Assembly (NCBI GenBank): GCA_903951595.1
Contig: CAJBCQ010000086.1
Coordinates: forward strand, 1-35,872
Reading direction: 5' to 3'
From: an uncultured Hyphomicrobiales bacterium
GTDB lineage: Bacteria > Pseudomonadota > Alphaproteobacteria > Rhizobiales > Aestuariivirgaceae
Length of the DNA: 35,872 bases
Position 1 is the first letter of the stretch. Every line of letters starts with the position of its first letter. The notes under the pieces were generated by a model. That model was not told where the DNA came from and did not search any database. It was given only the letters and a program-made list of their open reading frames with translations. The translations under genes were made by a program, and so were the position numbers. Shown in pieces: positions 8,390 through 17,449 of this stretch.

Positions 8390-9118
8390 TCACCACCCCG
8401 CCACCATCCGCCGCGCCTGTTGCAAGTCCGCCGGGAAATCCACTTCGCACCATTCATAGGCACCGGCTTCGCACACGGCCACTTCCGTATGCTTGGCAAG
8501 TTCACCCACCGCATAAGGGAACCATTGGCGCAGGCCGATGGGATCGCGCATGCAAGTTTCCAGCACCGCGCGGTAACGCGCCGAGCCTTCGCCGCGGAAA
8601 TAATAAAAGCCGATCGCTTCTGCATCCACCGCTTCCACCGGCAAGGTCTTGCCGATTTCGGTCAGCCTGCCGCCGTCGAGCATCACCTTCATATCGTCGG
8701 CATCAAACTTAGGCTTGCGGTTGATGGCCACTGTCAAAGGTGCAGGCGGAGAGATCAGAAGCCCGGCCACCAAATCGGCCCGGAACACGTTATCGCCATT
8801 CACCTGCACGAAATCGCCCGTCATCTCATGCCGCGCCATCCAGCAGCTCGCCAGATTGTCGGCAACCGAATAGAACGGATTGAAAACCGTGCGGATGGTG
8901 ATTTTCAAATCCGCCGCAATGGCGGCCAGTTCTTCTTCCATCCGCGCGGCACCATAGCCCGTGATGACCACAAATTCGCGCGCCCCGCAGGTCACAAAAG
9001 CCTCAATCTGGCGGCGCACCAAAGGCTTGCCGCCAATATCGAGAAGGGCTTTCGGCACATCGGCGGTGAGCGGCAGCAAACGCTTGCCTTGGCCCGCGCC
9101 CAAAATGATCACTTTCAC
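8390..9118 (-). CDS. Sugar-phosphate nucleotidyltransferase-like protein (RmlA/GlmU N-terminal type)
   Basis: MKVIILGAGQGKRLLPLTADVPKALLDIGGKPLVRRQIEAF; VQVNGDNVFRADLV; 242 aa. Confidence 0.88.
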   Translation of the reverse strand: MKVIILGAGQGKRLLPLTADVPKALLDIGGKPLVRRQIEAFVTCGAREFVVITGYGAARMEEELAAIAADLKITIRTVFNPFYSVADNLASCWMARHEMTGDFVQVNGDNVFRADLVAGLLISPPAPLTVAINRKPKFDADDMKVMLDGGRLTEIGKTLPVEAVDAEAIGFYYFRGEGSARYRAVLETCMRDPIGLRQWFPYAVGELAKHTEVAVCEAGAYEWCEVDFPADLQQARRMVAGW

Positions 9119-9201
9119 GAGACTTGAACCTTGCTGGGGCTATGCTTACAAACCGTTTCAATTGCACCCCACCCGGGCGAAGTCAACGTTGCGGCAACCT
9201 A

Positions 9202-10098
9202 ATGTTCACAATCGCCCATTTGTCTGATGTCCATCTGGCTCCCCTGCCCAGCCCCACAATGGCTGAGCTGATGGGAAAGCGCCTGTCAGGCTACCTCTCA
9301 TGGCACCTGAACCGCCATAAAATCCACAAAACACACGTTTTGGCCCGGATTACGGCCGATATCGCTGCCCACAAGCCCGATCACATCGCCTTCACGGGCG
9401 ATCTGGTGAATCTGGCGCTACCGGCGGAATTCAAGGCGGGGGCTAAATGGCTGAAAAAGCTGGGTAACCCGCGCGATGTCACGATGGTGCCGGGCAACCA
9501 TGATTCCTATACGCCGGAAGGCTTCGCTGAAGGTCTCAAGCTTCTGAACCCCTGGATGCAGGGCGATGCCGCCACCGCGCAACCGCAATTCCCCTTTGCC
9601 CGCTACCGGCGCAATATCGCGATCATCGGGCTTTGCACGGGGCTTCCCACCCCGGTTTTTAACGCTTCCGGCACCTTGGGCCGCGAACAGCTGGAACGCC
9701 TCGCCATCCTGCTCCAGCAAACCCGCACGCGCGGCTTTGCCCGGGTTGTCATGCTGCACCACCCGCCCGCCCCCGGCCTTGCCATCCCCCGCAAGGCGTT
9801 GACGGATGCAGGCGATCTGGTGGCGGTTCTGGCCCAACATGGCGCGGAACTGGTGCTTTACGGCCATAATCACCTGCACCAATCTCATGTGATTGAAAGC
9901 GCGCTTGGCCCGGTGCCCTGTTTCGGCATCCCGTCAGCTTCCGCTTTGCCCTATCCCGGACACCCACCCGCCGCCTGGACGCGCTATGCCATCAACCGCA
10001 CGGAAGGAAACTGGCGCATCACCGCCCTGACGCGCAGCTTGAACCCCGCGCGCGACAGGATGGAGACCAGCCGCGAATTCACCCTTGGCGAGACCTGA
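9202..10098 (+). CDS. Calcineurin-like metallophosphoesterase
   Basis: LSDVHL, FTGDLVN, VPGNHD, LHHPPAP, YGHNHLHQ metallophosphoesterase motifs; ATG at 9202. Confidence 0.92.
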   Translation: MFTIAHLSDVHLAPLPSPTMAELMGKRLSGYLSWHLNRHKIHKTHVLARITADIAAHKPDHIAFTGDLVNLALPAEFKAGAKWLKKLGNPRDVTMVPGNHDSYTPEGFAEGLKLLNPWMQGDAATAQPQFPFARYRRNIAIIGLCTGLPTPVFNASGTLGREQLERLAILLQQTRTRGFARVVMLHHPPAPGLAIPRKALTDAGDLVAVLAQHGAELVLYGHNHLHQSHVIESALGPVPCFGIPSASALPYPGHPPAAWTRYAINRTEGNWRITALTRSLNPARDRMETSREFTLGET

Positions 10099-10101
10099 AC
10101 C

Positions 10102-10545
10102 ATGCCCAATGCCACCGCCCGCAAATTCGGCCATCCAGCCACATTGATCGCCGAATATGCCCATTGGCTGGTGCAAATAAGGCCTGCACAGGCAACGCTT
10201 GGCGCGCTCGTGCTGATCTGCAAGGATGAGGCCGACAGCTTCTCGCGCATCAGCCAAGGGGCCTTTGCCGAGCTTGGCCCCGTCACCGCCGATATCGAAA
10301 CCGCCCTTGCCCGCTTCAGCCCTTACGAGCGACTAAATTGGCTCATGCTGATGATGGTGGACCGGGATGTTCATTTTCATGTAATTCCGCGCTATTCTGT
10401 AACCCAACGCTTCGCGGATACGCAGTTCCCGGACCCCGCCTGGCCCGGACCCCCAGATCTGGGCCATGCCGTGAAGCCCGACCCGGAATTGCTGCAAAAA
10501 CTTGTTACCGCAATGAAGGCCAACTGGCCCCAAAGCGCCCACTGA
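10102..10545 (+). CDS. HIT family hydrolase-like protein
   Basis: DVHFHVIPRY HIT-like motif; 147 aa. Confidence 0.75.
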   Translation: MPNATARKFGHPATLIAEYAHWLVQIRPAQATLGALVLICKDEADSFSRISQGAFAELGPVTADIETALARFSPYERLNWLMLMMVDRDVHFHVIPRYSVTQRFADTQFPDPAWPGPPDLGHAVKPDPELLQKLVTAMKANWPQSAH

Positions 10546-10564
10546 AAGCATATGCTGACGCCTC

Positions 10565-11785
10565 ATGGCCATCGCTGATCGCTATATCCTGCGCCAGGTC
10601 GCAAAACCCATCCTGACGGCCATCGCCATCGGCATGATGGTGCTATTGGCCGAACGCATGGTGCGCCTGCTCGATGTCACACTGGGCAAGCGCAACAGCT
10701 TTGCGGTGGTGTTCGAGCTGCTGGCCTATCTTGCCCCGCATTATCTGGGCCTTGCCGTGCCGCTGGCCTTGTTCATCGGCCTGCTGCTCGGTTTCAACAA
10801 AATTTCCAAAGACAGCGAACTCGACGCCTTTCTTGCTGCCGGCATCGGCCTGCACCGATTGGCGCGTTCGGTGATGCTTCTTGCAGCCATCCTATCGGTG
10901 TTCTCCATCGCCATCTTCGGCTGGCTGCAACCGCATACGCGCTATGCCTATCGGGCAGTAATGTTCACCGTTTCTAATATCGAAGTATTCTATCTGGCCG
11001 AAGAAGGCGTGTTCATGCAATCGGGCACGCGCACCTTCATTATGGACAAGCTGCAACGCGGCGAAGGCGCGTTCGAGCGCATTTTCATTTTCGACTACAA
11101 AGGCAAAGCCGGTGCCGAAACCACCACCGCCGCCAGTGGCCGCCTGATTGAGGCCCCCGGCCAGACGCGGCCCGTACTGCGGCTGGAAAATGGCCAGCGC
11201 CTGAAAATCGACGAATGGCCGCTCAGCGACAACGCCCTCTTGCCGCTGCCACAGGCTGGTTCTTTCGAAATGGCCGACACGCCCCTTGGCACCATCACCA
11301 ACAAGATTTTCCGCCCGCGCGGCAATGACGAGCGCGAATTGACCCTAGTGGAACTCTATCAGCGCGTGATGAGCCCGCCACCTGACTCCATTCCCCGAAC
11401 CATCTGGGAAAACCGCTCTGAGCTGCATAAACGCGCGGTGATGATCCTCACGACACTTATCCTGCCTTTCCTGGCCCTGCCCTTTGCCATCACCCGCCGC
11501 CGCAGCCAACGCGCCTATCGCATTGGCGTCGCCCTCATCATCCTCATCGCCTATCACGAAGTGATTGAGCGCGGTGCCGTTTTGGTGCGCGTGCAGGAAG
11601 CCTCACCCTATCTCACCCTGTGGCTGCCCTTTGCAGCCCTTGTCGCCTTTGCCTTTTGGCGCTTCTGGGTTGTCTGTTTCCGGCTTCCCTCCGACAAGCT
11701 GGACCAAATGATCACCAATGCGCTCACGCCCTTTGCCAATCTGCGCCGCGCCATTGCCGCGCGTCTTGGAGGCAAGCCCGCATGA
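10565..11785 (+). CDS. LptF-like permease (YjgP/YjgQ family)
   Basis: DRYILRQVAKPILTAIAIGMMVLLAERMVRLLD N-terminus, C-terminal TM bundle with LLILPFLALPFAI-like region; 406 aa; followed by an overlapping LptG-like gene. Confidence 0.85.
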   Translation: MAIADRYILRQVAKPILTAIAIGMMVLLAERMVRLLDVTLGKRNSFAVVFELLAYLAPHYLGLAVPLALFIGLLLGFNKISKDSELDAFLAAGIGLHRLARSVMLLAAILSVFSIAIFGWLQPHTRYAYRAVMFTVSNIEVFYLAEEGVFMQSGTRTFIMDKLQRGEGAFERIFIFDYKGKAGAETTTAASGRLIEAPGQTRPVLRLENGQRLKIDEWPLSDNALLPLPQAGSFEMADTPLGTITNKIFRPRGNDERELTLVELYQRVMSPPPDSIPRTIWENRSELHKRAVMILTTLILPFLALPFAITRRRSQRAYRIGVALIILIAYHEVIERGAVLVRVQEASPYLTLWLPFAALVAFAFWRFWVVCFRLPSDKLDQMITNALTPFANLRRAIAARLGGKPA

Positions 11786-12855
11786 GCATTGTTGGCTGGA
11801 TGATCACCCGCATGGTGGTGACGCGCTTCCTCATGATCCTGTTCGGGCTGTCCCTGTTCATCGTGACGCTGGATGCCATGACCTATGCCAATGACATTCT
11901 GGCGCTCAAAAATAATGATGTGAACGCCATCCTCATCTATGCCGCCTTGCGATTGCCTTCCATCATGTCCAGCTTCCTTCCCTTCTGCGTGCTGCTCGGC
12001 ACGCTTTTGGCGCTGATGGAGCTGAGTTACCGCAATGAGATGACAGCCATTTGGGGGGCCGGGCAATCGCCGCTTTCCATCATGATACTACTCTTTCCCA
12101 TCGGGCTTTTCCTCGGCGGAGTTAATTTTCTCATCAATGATCAGGCCATCCCACGAGCCGCCCCCATACTGCATGAATGGGGCATTGGCGATTACGGCCA
12201 GAAGAAGCTGAAACTGGGCGAGAATGACCCCATCTGGATGCGCTCTGGCAGCGACATCTTGCGCGCGGCAAGCTCGAACGCCCCCGCCACCAAGCTCGAA
12301 GATGTGGTGATCTTCCGGCGCGACGCAGATGGCCTTTTGCTCGAACAGATCCATGCCGAAACCGCAACGCTGGTGGGGGATCGCTGGGAGCTTACCCATG
12401 CCGTTGTCTACACCCGCGCCCAAATGGCCCCCGCGCATGTGGACCGCATGGTCTATTCCGGCACCATCCGGCCCGCTGCCAAAGGCGCACGTTCCGGTGA
12501 CCCGGAGGAAATGTCCGTCAAGGAGCTTTCCTATTTCATCGACAATGCCGGGTTCGGCATCAAGCCCACCTATCTTTATGAAACCTGGCGCTTCAAGCGG
12601 CTGAGCCTGTTCATATCCAGCTTCCTGATGATCGCGCTCTGCGTGCCGCTGGCCAGCCGCTTCCGGCGCGGTGGTGGTCTTGGCATGTTCTTCATCCTGG
12701 GCGTGGGGCTGGGCTGGGGTTATTTCATTGTGGAAGGCATTGCCCAAACCATGGGCGAATTGGGCTTTGTGCCCCCCTGGATGTCCATCTGGGTGCCCGT
12801 CGCGGCATTGGCTGCACTCACGACATCGCTGACCTTGAAGGCAGACACCCTCTAG
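11782..12855 (+). CDS. LptG-like permease (YjgP/YjgQ family)
   Basis: ATG at 11782 overlaps the stop of the upstream gene; ITRMVVTRFLMILFGLSLFIVTLDAM N-terminus, LPSIMSSFLPFCVLLGTLLALMELSYRNEMTAIWGAG, PWMSIWVPVAALAAL C-terminus. Confidence 0.85.
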   Translation: MSIVGWMITRMVVTRFLMILFGLSLFIVTLDAMTYANDILALKNNDVNAILIYAALRLPSIMSSFLPFCVLLGTLLALMELSYRNEMTAIWGAGQSPLSIMILLFPIGLFLGGVNFLINDQAIPRAAPILHEWGIGDYGQKKLKLGENDPIWMRSGSDILRAASSNAPATKLEDVVIFRRDADGLLLEQIHAETATLVGDRWELTHAVVYTRAQMAPAHVDRMVYSGTIRPAAKGARSGDPEEMSVKELSYFIDNAGFGIKPTYLYETWRFKRLSLFISSFLMIALCVPLASRFRRGGGLGMFFILGVGLGWGYFIVEGIAQTMGELGFVPPWMSIWVPVAALAALTTSLTLKADTL

Positions 12856-12927
12856 CCCCCCGCCCGTTGACGCCGCCGCGCGCACAGGCCAAAACAGCCC
12901 GACACCTGAATCTGTAAGGATTGCCAC

Positions 12928-14124
12928 TTGTCCGCGACGTCCACCAAGCCACGCGCAAAGCCACGCAAGAAGGTCCAAACCGCCCCCGCCGCTGTCCTGT
13001 GCCTGACCGGTGCCGACGCCGGGGCCATTTTTGGCCGCAGCACAAGCGAACGGCTTACCCGCCAATTCGCCCGCGCAGGCCTTGCGGGCAAAGTCACCCC
13101 GGCACAAGCCCAAACCCATGAAGGCCCGGTTCTGCTCGTGCGCGCGGATGCGGTGATCGACGAGCCGCTGATCGGCTTGCTTCTCAAATCCCCCGGCCTT
13201 GTGCTTTTATCGGACGACACAGGTGCCATATTGGCCATCCACGCCAACGGCAAAGATGCCAAGGCATTGCTGCCGGTTCTGGCAGGCAAGAAAGCCCTGC
13301 CAACCCAATGGAAAGCCGCGGCCCGCAAGCCTGCTGAACTGGATGCTGTGTTCTGGGAAAAACTCCGCAAACGCGAAGTGCCCTATGCGCGCTTGGCTGA
13401 TGGCCAGAACAACAAGGCCCTCGAATGGCGCGTGTTCATGGGCACCTATAAGGGTGCCACCGACATCGTAACCAAGCGCCTGTGGCCTTACCCTGCCTTC
13501 CTCGTCACTCGCTTTATTGCACCCTTGGGGGTAACGCCCAATCAGGTAACCACCATCGGCGCCATCGCCACGATCGCGGCGTTCTTCCTGTTCATGAACG
13601 GCCATTTTGCTTGGGGCCTGTTTGCCGGTTGGCTGATGACTTTCCTCGACACGGTAGACGGCAAGCTCGCCCGCACCACCCTCACCTCATCAAAATGGGG
13701 CGATGTGTTCGACCACGGCATTGATCTCGTGCATCCACCCTTTTGGTATTATGCTTGGGGTCTGGGCTTGGCCGCCGCAGGCCACGACTGGCCACCTGCC
13801 TTCTTCTGGATGATCTTCGCTGCCATTCTCGGCGGCTATGTGTTGCAGCGTTTGATGGAGGGCATTTCCATCAAGGGGCTGGGCATGGAAATCCATATCT
13901 GGCGACGCATCGACACTTACTTCCGCGAGATCACCGCGCGGCGCAATCCCAACCTCGTCATCCTGACGGTGAGCTTGGGCTTTGGCCGCCCAGATTTGGG
14001 GCTGATCGCCGTGGCGATTTGGACACTCGCCTGCCTTGTGCTGCATGCGCTGCAACTGGGCCAAGCCTTTGCGGCCAAATCCAAATCCGGCCCCCTGACA
14101 AGCTGGATGAGCCAGCGGGCATGA
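12928..14124 (+). CDS. CDP-alcohol phosphatidyltransferase with extra N-terminal (degenerate nucleotidyltransferase-like?) domain
   Basis: Signature DTVDGKLARTTLTSSKWGDVFDHGID fits DxxDGxxAR(x8)GxxxDxxxD; about 190 aa precede the TM domain; TTG start likely. Confidence 0.85.
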   Translation: MSATSTKPRAKPRKKVQTAPAAVLCLTGADAGAIFGRSTSERLTRQFARAGLAGKVTPAQAQTHEGPVLLVRADAVIDEPLIGLLLKSPGLVLLSDDTGAILAIHANGKDAKALLPVLAGKKALPTQWKAAARKPAELDAVFWEKLRKREVPYARLADGQNNKALEWRVFMGTYKGATDIVTKRLWPYPAFLVTRFIAPLGVTPNQVTTIGAIATIAAFFLFMNGHFAWGLFAGWLMTFLDTVDGKLARTTLTSSKWGDVFDHGIDLVHPPFWYYAWGLGLAAAGHDWPPAFFWMIFAAILGGYVLQRLMEGISIKGLGMEIHIWRRIDTYFREITARRNPNLVILTVSLGFGRPDLGLIAVAIWTLACLVLHALQLGQAFAAKSKSGPLTSWMSQRA

Positions 14125-15080
14125 AAACAGGCCTCCTCGTCAACCCGCGCGCCGGCAAGCTTTCCGGCAAGGGCCTGAAGCTCATAGAGGCTTTGGGTAC
14201 AAAAAGCGGTGTCTTTCAAACCGTGCTGAATGATTTCAGCGAGCTGGAACCCTCCTTGCGCCAATTCGCAGCCCAAGGCGTTACAACCTTGGCCATAAGC
14301 TCTGGCGATGGCACCATTCAGGCCATTCAAACCCTGCTCGCCGAAACGAACATTTTTGCCCAATCCCCGCGCCTCATGCTGCTGCCGCATGGCACCACCA
14401 ACATGACGGCAGCCGACTTAGGTGTCACCACCCGCAACATCCAAAAGCTCGCCGCCATTCTGCAAAGCACCCCCGCCCTGGCCGGAGCCGAGACCCGCAT
14501 CCGCCCCACCCTTCGCATTGCCAACCCCGCCGATGGCCGCCCGCGCCACGGCATGTTCACCGGCACCGGTGCCATTTGGCGGGCCGTGCAATTCTGCCAA
14601 CAGGCCGTGCATGGCGCAGGGCTGAAGGGCGATGCCGCCACTTTCGCAACCCTGGCCCTCGCCATTGGCGGGCTGTTCTTCAATGGCAACACACCAGAGG
14701 CCGAACGCATTGGCCGCGTGTGGAATTTCAAGGCCCGTGCTGAAGGCAAGCCCATCGGCTCTGGCGATCAGCTTTTATTCATGGCCACCACGCTGGAAAA
14801 ACTCGTGCTGGGTTCCAAACCCTTCTGGGGCGGCAAAACCGCTTCCATCCGCGCAACTGTTTTGCCCTTCCCACTACCGCAAGTCTGGCGCTGGATCATC
14901 CCCACCCTTTATGGCAACGAAACCCGCGCCGTGATGCCGGGTGCGGTAAGCCTGTGTGCGGAGGATTTCGAGATCGACACGCGGATCAGCTGGATCGTGG
15001 ATGGTGAGTTCTACGATGCCCCCGAAAATGAACCGCTACGCATCACACGCGGGGCGGATTTCACTTATGTGATCGTGTGA
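14121..15080 (+). CDS. cpgB: Diacylglycerol/sphingosine (LCB)-type lipid kinase; candidate ceramide kinase
   Basis: LLVNPRAGKLSGKG, ISSGDGTIQAI, LLPHGTTNMTAADLG motifs of DAGK catalytic domains; overlaps the upstream CDS by 4 nt. Confidence 0.8.
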   Translation: MKTGLLVNPRAGKLSGKGLKLIEALGTKSGVFQTVLNDFSELEPSLRQFAAQGVTTLAISSGDGTIQAIQTLLAETNIFAQSPRLMLLPHGTTNMTAADLGVTTRNIQKLAAILQSTPALAGAETRIRPTLRIANPADGRPRHGMFTGTGAIWRAVQFCQQAVHGAGLKGDAATFATLALAIGGLFFNGNTPEAERIGRVWNFKARAEGKPIGSGDQLLFMATTLEKLVLGSKPFWGGKTASIRATVLPFPLPQVWRWIIPTLYGNETRAVMPGAVSLCAEDFEIDTRISWIVDGEFYDAPENEPLRITRGADFTYVIV

Positions 15081-15889
15081 TGCGCGCCGATGTGCAGGCG
15101 CTGGCTGATGCCTGCCGCACACGGCACGATCCGGGAGTCGTGGCCATCCTCGCCTATGGCTCTTGCCTGCGCGACAAAACGAGCGAAGGCCTGATCGATC
15201 TTTATGTGCTGACGCGGGATTTTCAAGCCGTGAGCCGCAATCCCTTGAGCCGCTTCTTCTGCCGCCTTGTGCCACCCAATGTCTATTATGTGGAAGCAGA
15301 CGGTGCGCGCGGCAAATATGCCGTGCTGCCATTGTCGCGCTTTGCACAAATGGCACGCGCGCAAAACCCCTATATCTGGGCCCGCTTCGGCCAGCCCTGC
15401 GCGGTGGTCTATGCCACGGATCAAAAACCAGTCGAAGAAGCATTGGCGCAATGCGCGGCAACCATGTGGGCTGAAGCTGCCGCATTGAGCCAAGCAGATG
15501 ATGATGCGCTGCAAGCCCTCACCCGCCTTTTCGCCGCCACTTATGCAACCGAACTGCGCCCAGAAAGCAGCGCGCGCGCCAATGTGATCGTGAATAGCGA
15601 CGCTGCGTTTTATGCAGCCGCCGCCGCAAAGCATTTGGGCAAAAACTGGCGCTCGGTGAACACCACACCAGCCAACTGGCGCACCCGCCGCATTATCGGA
15701 AAGGCGTTGTCAGTGGCACGACTGGTAAAAGCAGGCTTCACCTTCCAGGGTGGCGCTGACTACATGGCATGGAAAATTGAGCGCCATTCAGGCGTGAAGA
15801 TAGAGATCACCGCTTGGCAAAGAAAGCACCCCGTGCTGGGCGCGCTGTCACTCTTGCCGCGATTGCTGAAAAAGGGCGCTGTTCGATAA
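15080..15889 (+). CDS. Nucleotidyltransferase resembling Tam41-type phosphatidate cytidylyltransferase
   Basis: ILAYGSCLRDKTSEGLIDLYVLT (YGS...D.D-like motif), NVYYVEADGARGKYAVLPLSRF, WARFGQPCAVVY similar in order to Tam41 motifs; overlaps the upstream gene by 1 nt. Confidence 0.65.
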   Translation: MRADVQALADACRTRHDPGVVAILAYGSCLRDKTSEGLIDLYVLTRDFQAVSRNPLSRFFCRLVPPNVYYVEADGARGKYAVLPLSRFAQMARAQNPYIWARFGQPCAVVYATDQKPVEEALAQCAATMWAEAAALSQADDDALQALTRLFAATYATELRPESSARANVIVNSDAAFYAAAAAKHLGKNWRSVNTTPANWRTRRIIGKALSVARLVKAGFTFQGGADYMAWKIERHSGVKIEITAWQRKHPVLGALSLLPRLLKKGAVR

Positions 15890-15952
15890 GAAAGCGAAAA
15901 ACGAAAAAGACCCTCGGGCGTGACCCCAGAGTAACGTGGGTTTTTCATCGTC

Positions 15953-15981
15953 ATCCTCGGGCTTGACCCGAGGATCCTTTT
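15953..15981. terminator. Hairpin ATCCTCGGG-cttga-CCCGAGGAT followed by ccTTTTc, between convergent operons
   Basis: 9-bp perfect arms at 15953-15961 and 15967-15975; belongs to the same GGGCTTGACCC-core palindrome family as 8220..8238. Confidence 0.6.
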
Positions 15982-15995
15982 CGACTTCGCTATTC

Positions 15996-17198
15996 TTACT
16001 CCGCCGCCTGCTGCTGCTTCACAACAACCTGACCAAACAGCTCAATAATCCGATCAATATCCGCCGGCGTATGCGCCGCTGAAACAGAACACCGCAGCAG
16101 GCAGAGCTTGGAAGGCGTTCCCGGCGGCAGTGCGATATTCACATAAACACCCGCATTCAAAAGCTCATTCCACATGCCGATGGTGGTCGGCTCATCTTTG
16201 CATTTCACCGCAATCACCGGGCTCACCACATCGCAGCCCATCGTCAGGCCCAAGGCCTTGAAGCCTGCATGAAGGCGCGCGGAATTTTCCCAAAGCCGCG
16301 TGCGCCGTTCCGGCTCGCGCGCCAGCACCTTCACCGCCTGCAAAGCAGTTGCGGCGGAAACGGGTGAAGGGGAAGCGGTGAACATATAGGGCCGCGAGGC
16401 ATAGCGGATCGTATTGAACAGCGGATGATTGCCCGCGCCAAACCCGCCAATGGAACCTACACTTTTCGAGAAAGTGCCAACGATGAAATCAACTTCATCA
16501 TCAAGCCCCGTCTCATCGCCAAGCCCACGCCCATTCGGCCCCAGAACACCGAATGAATGGGCGTCATCGACGAGAAGCTGGAAGCCGTGCTTCTTCTTCA
16601 CCTCAACAAAATCCGCCAAGGGTGCGCGGTCGCCCAGCATCGAATAAATGCCTTCGAGAACGACAAGCCGCCCGCCCTCTTCGCCCTCAACCCGCGACAG
16701 ACGCTTATCGAGATCAGCAGCATCATTATGCCGGAAGCGCACGAGCTTGGCACCCGACAGCGTGCAACCATCATAGATGGAAGAATGGCTATCTGCATCG
16801 AGGAAGATCGTATCCTTCGGCCCAGCCAAGCCCGCCATCATGCCCAAATTTGCCTGATAACCCGTGGTGAACACAATGCAATGCTTGCGGCCCAAGAACT
16901 TCGCGATCTCCGCTTCCAGCTCCCCATGCATGGCATAAGAACCATTGGCAATGCGAGAGCCCGTGGTGCCCGTGCCAAATTCCGCCAGCGCCTTTTTGCC
17001 CGCTTCAATCACCGAAGGCTCAAATGTGATGCCCATGTAATTATTGGTGCCCGCCAGAATGGTTTCACGCCCATTGATGATGGAGCGCGTGGGCGAGAGA
17101 ACTTTTTCATTCACAAGGCCCACCGCATTCACACCCATCGCCATCATGCGGGCATGGCGTTCGGCAATGTGCTTGTGCTTATCGAAAAGGTCCATCAT
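15996..17198 (-). CDS. spt: Serine palmitoyltransferase (alpha-oxoamine synthase family)
   Basis: TNNYMGITFEPSVIEAGKKALAEFGTGTTGSRIANGSYAMHGELE, DDAHSFGVLGPNGRG, GTFSKSVGSIGGFGAG (PLP-lysine region); adjacent ACP and reductase. Confidence 0.92.
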   Translation of the reverse strand: MMDLFDKHKHIAERHARMMAMGVNAVGLVNEKVLSPTRSIINGRETILAGTNNYMGITFEPSVIEAGKKALAEFGTGTTGSRIANGSYAMHGELEAEIAKFLGRKHCIVFTTGYQANLGMMAGLAGPKDTIFLDADSHSSIYDGCTLSGAKLVRFRHNDAADLDKRLSRVEGEEGGRLVVLEGIYSMLGDRAPLADFVEVKKKHGFQLLVDDAHSFGVLGPNGRGLGDETGLDDEVDFIVGTFSKSVGSIGGFGAGNHPLFNTIRYASRPYMFTASPSPVSAATALQAVKVLAREPERRTRLWENSARLHAGFKALGLTMGCDVVSPVIAVKCKDEPTTIGMWNELLNAGVYVNIALPPGTPSKLCLLRCSVSAAHTPADIDRIIELFGQVVVKQQQAAE

Positions 17199-17449
17199 CA
17201 GCTCCTATTCACGCGCGCTTCCACCACACTGACAAGATCATCCAGCGTGCGGGTTTCCGAAAGCACGTTGAGTGCGATTTCGATGTTGAAATGATCCTCC
17301 ACCTCCATCACGAAATCCATCACCGTCACGGAGTCGATATTCAGGTCGGTGGAAATGTCGGTGGTCAGCGAAAGGGCCACGCCCGCGCTGTTGAACGGCT
17401 GCAAAAGCTCGCAAAGGGCCGTGAAAATCTCAGCACGGGTGGCAGTCAT
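17198..17449 (-). CDS. Acyl carrier protein (sphingolipid-associated)
   Basis: 83 aa; phosphopantetheine motif DLNIDSVTVMDFVMEVEDHFNIEI. Confidence 0.9.
   Translation of the reverse strand: MTATRAEIFTALCELLQPFNSAGVALSLTTDISTDLNIDSVTVMDFVMEVEDHFNIEIALNVLSETRTLDDLVSVVEARVNRS

Noticed and set aside
7712-8625. ORFs 7712..7957 and 8254..8625 (-) sharing the peptide RARFRKPCPGSPLxGVRDD, suggesting paralogous proteins
   Set aside because: The shared peptide is only the translation of the 65-bp REP-like repeat; the rest overlaps better-supported genes.
8333-9127. 264-aa plus-strand ORF antisense to the 8390..9118 nucleotidyltransferase
   Set aside because: His/Arg-rich, low-complexity translation typical of antisense GC-rich DNA; the minus strand carries clear nucleotidyltransferase motifs.
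9119-9201. Possible sigma70-type promoter pair between divergent genes (ttgact on minus strand)
   Set aside because: No convincing -10 at proper spacing; alphaproteobacterial promoters are too degenerate to call by eye.
12088-13119. 343-aa minus-strand ORF antisense to the LptG-like gene
   Set aside because: No recognisable domain, Gly/Cys/His-rich composition, fully overlaps a convincing membrane permease and the start of the CDP-alcohol phosphotransferase.
16557-17294. 245-aa plus-strand ORF antisense to spt/ACP
   Set aside because: Shadow ORF over well-supported spt coding sequence.
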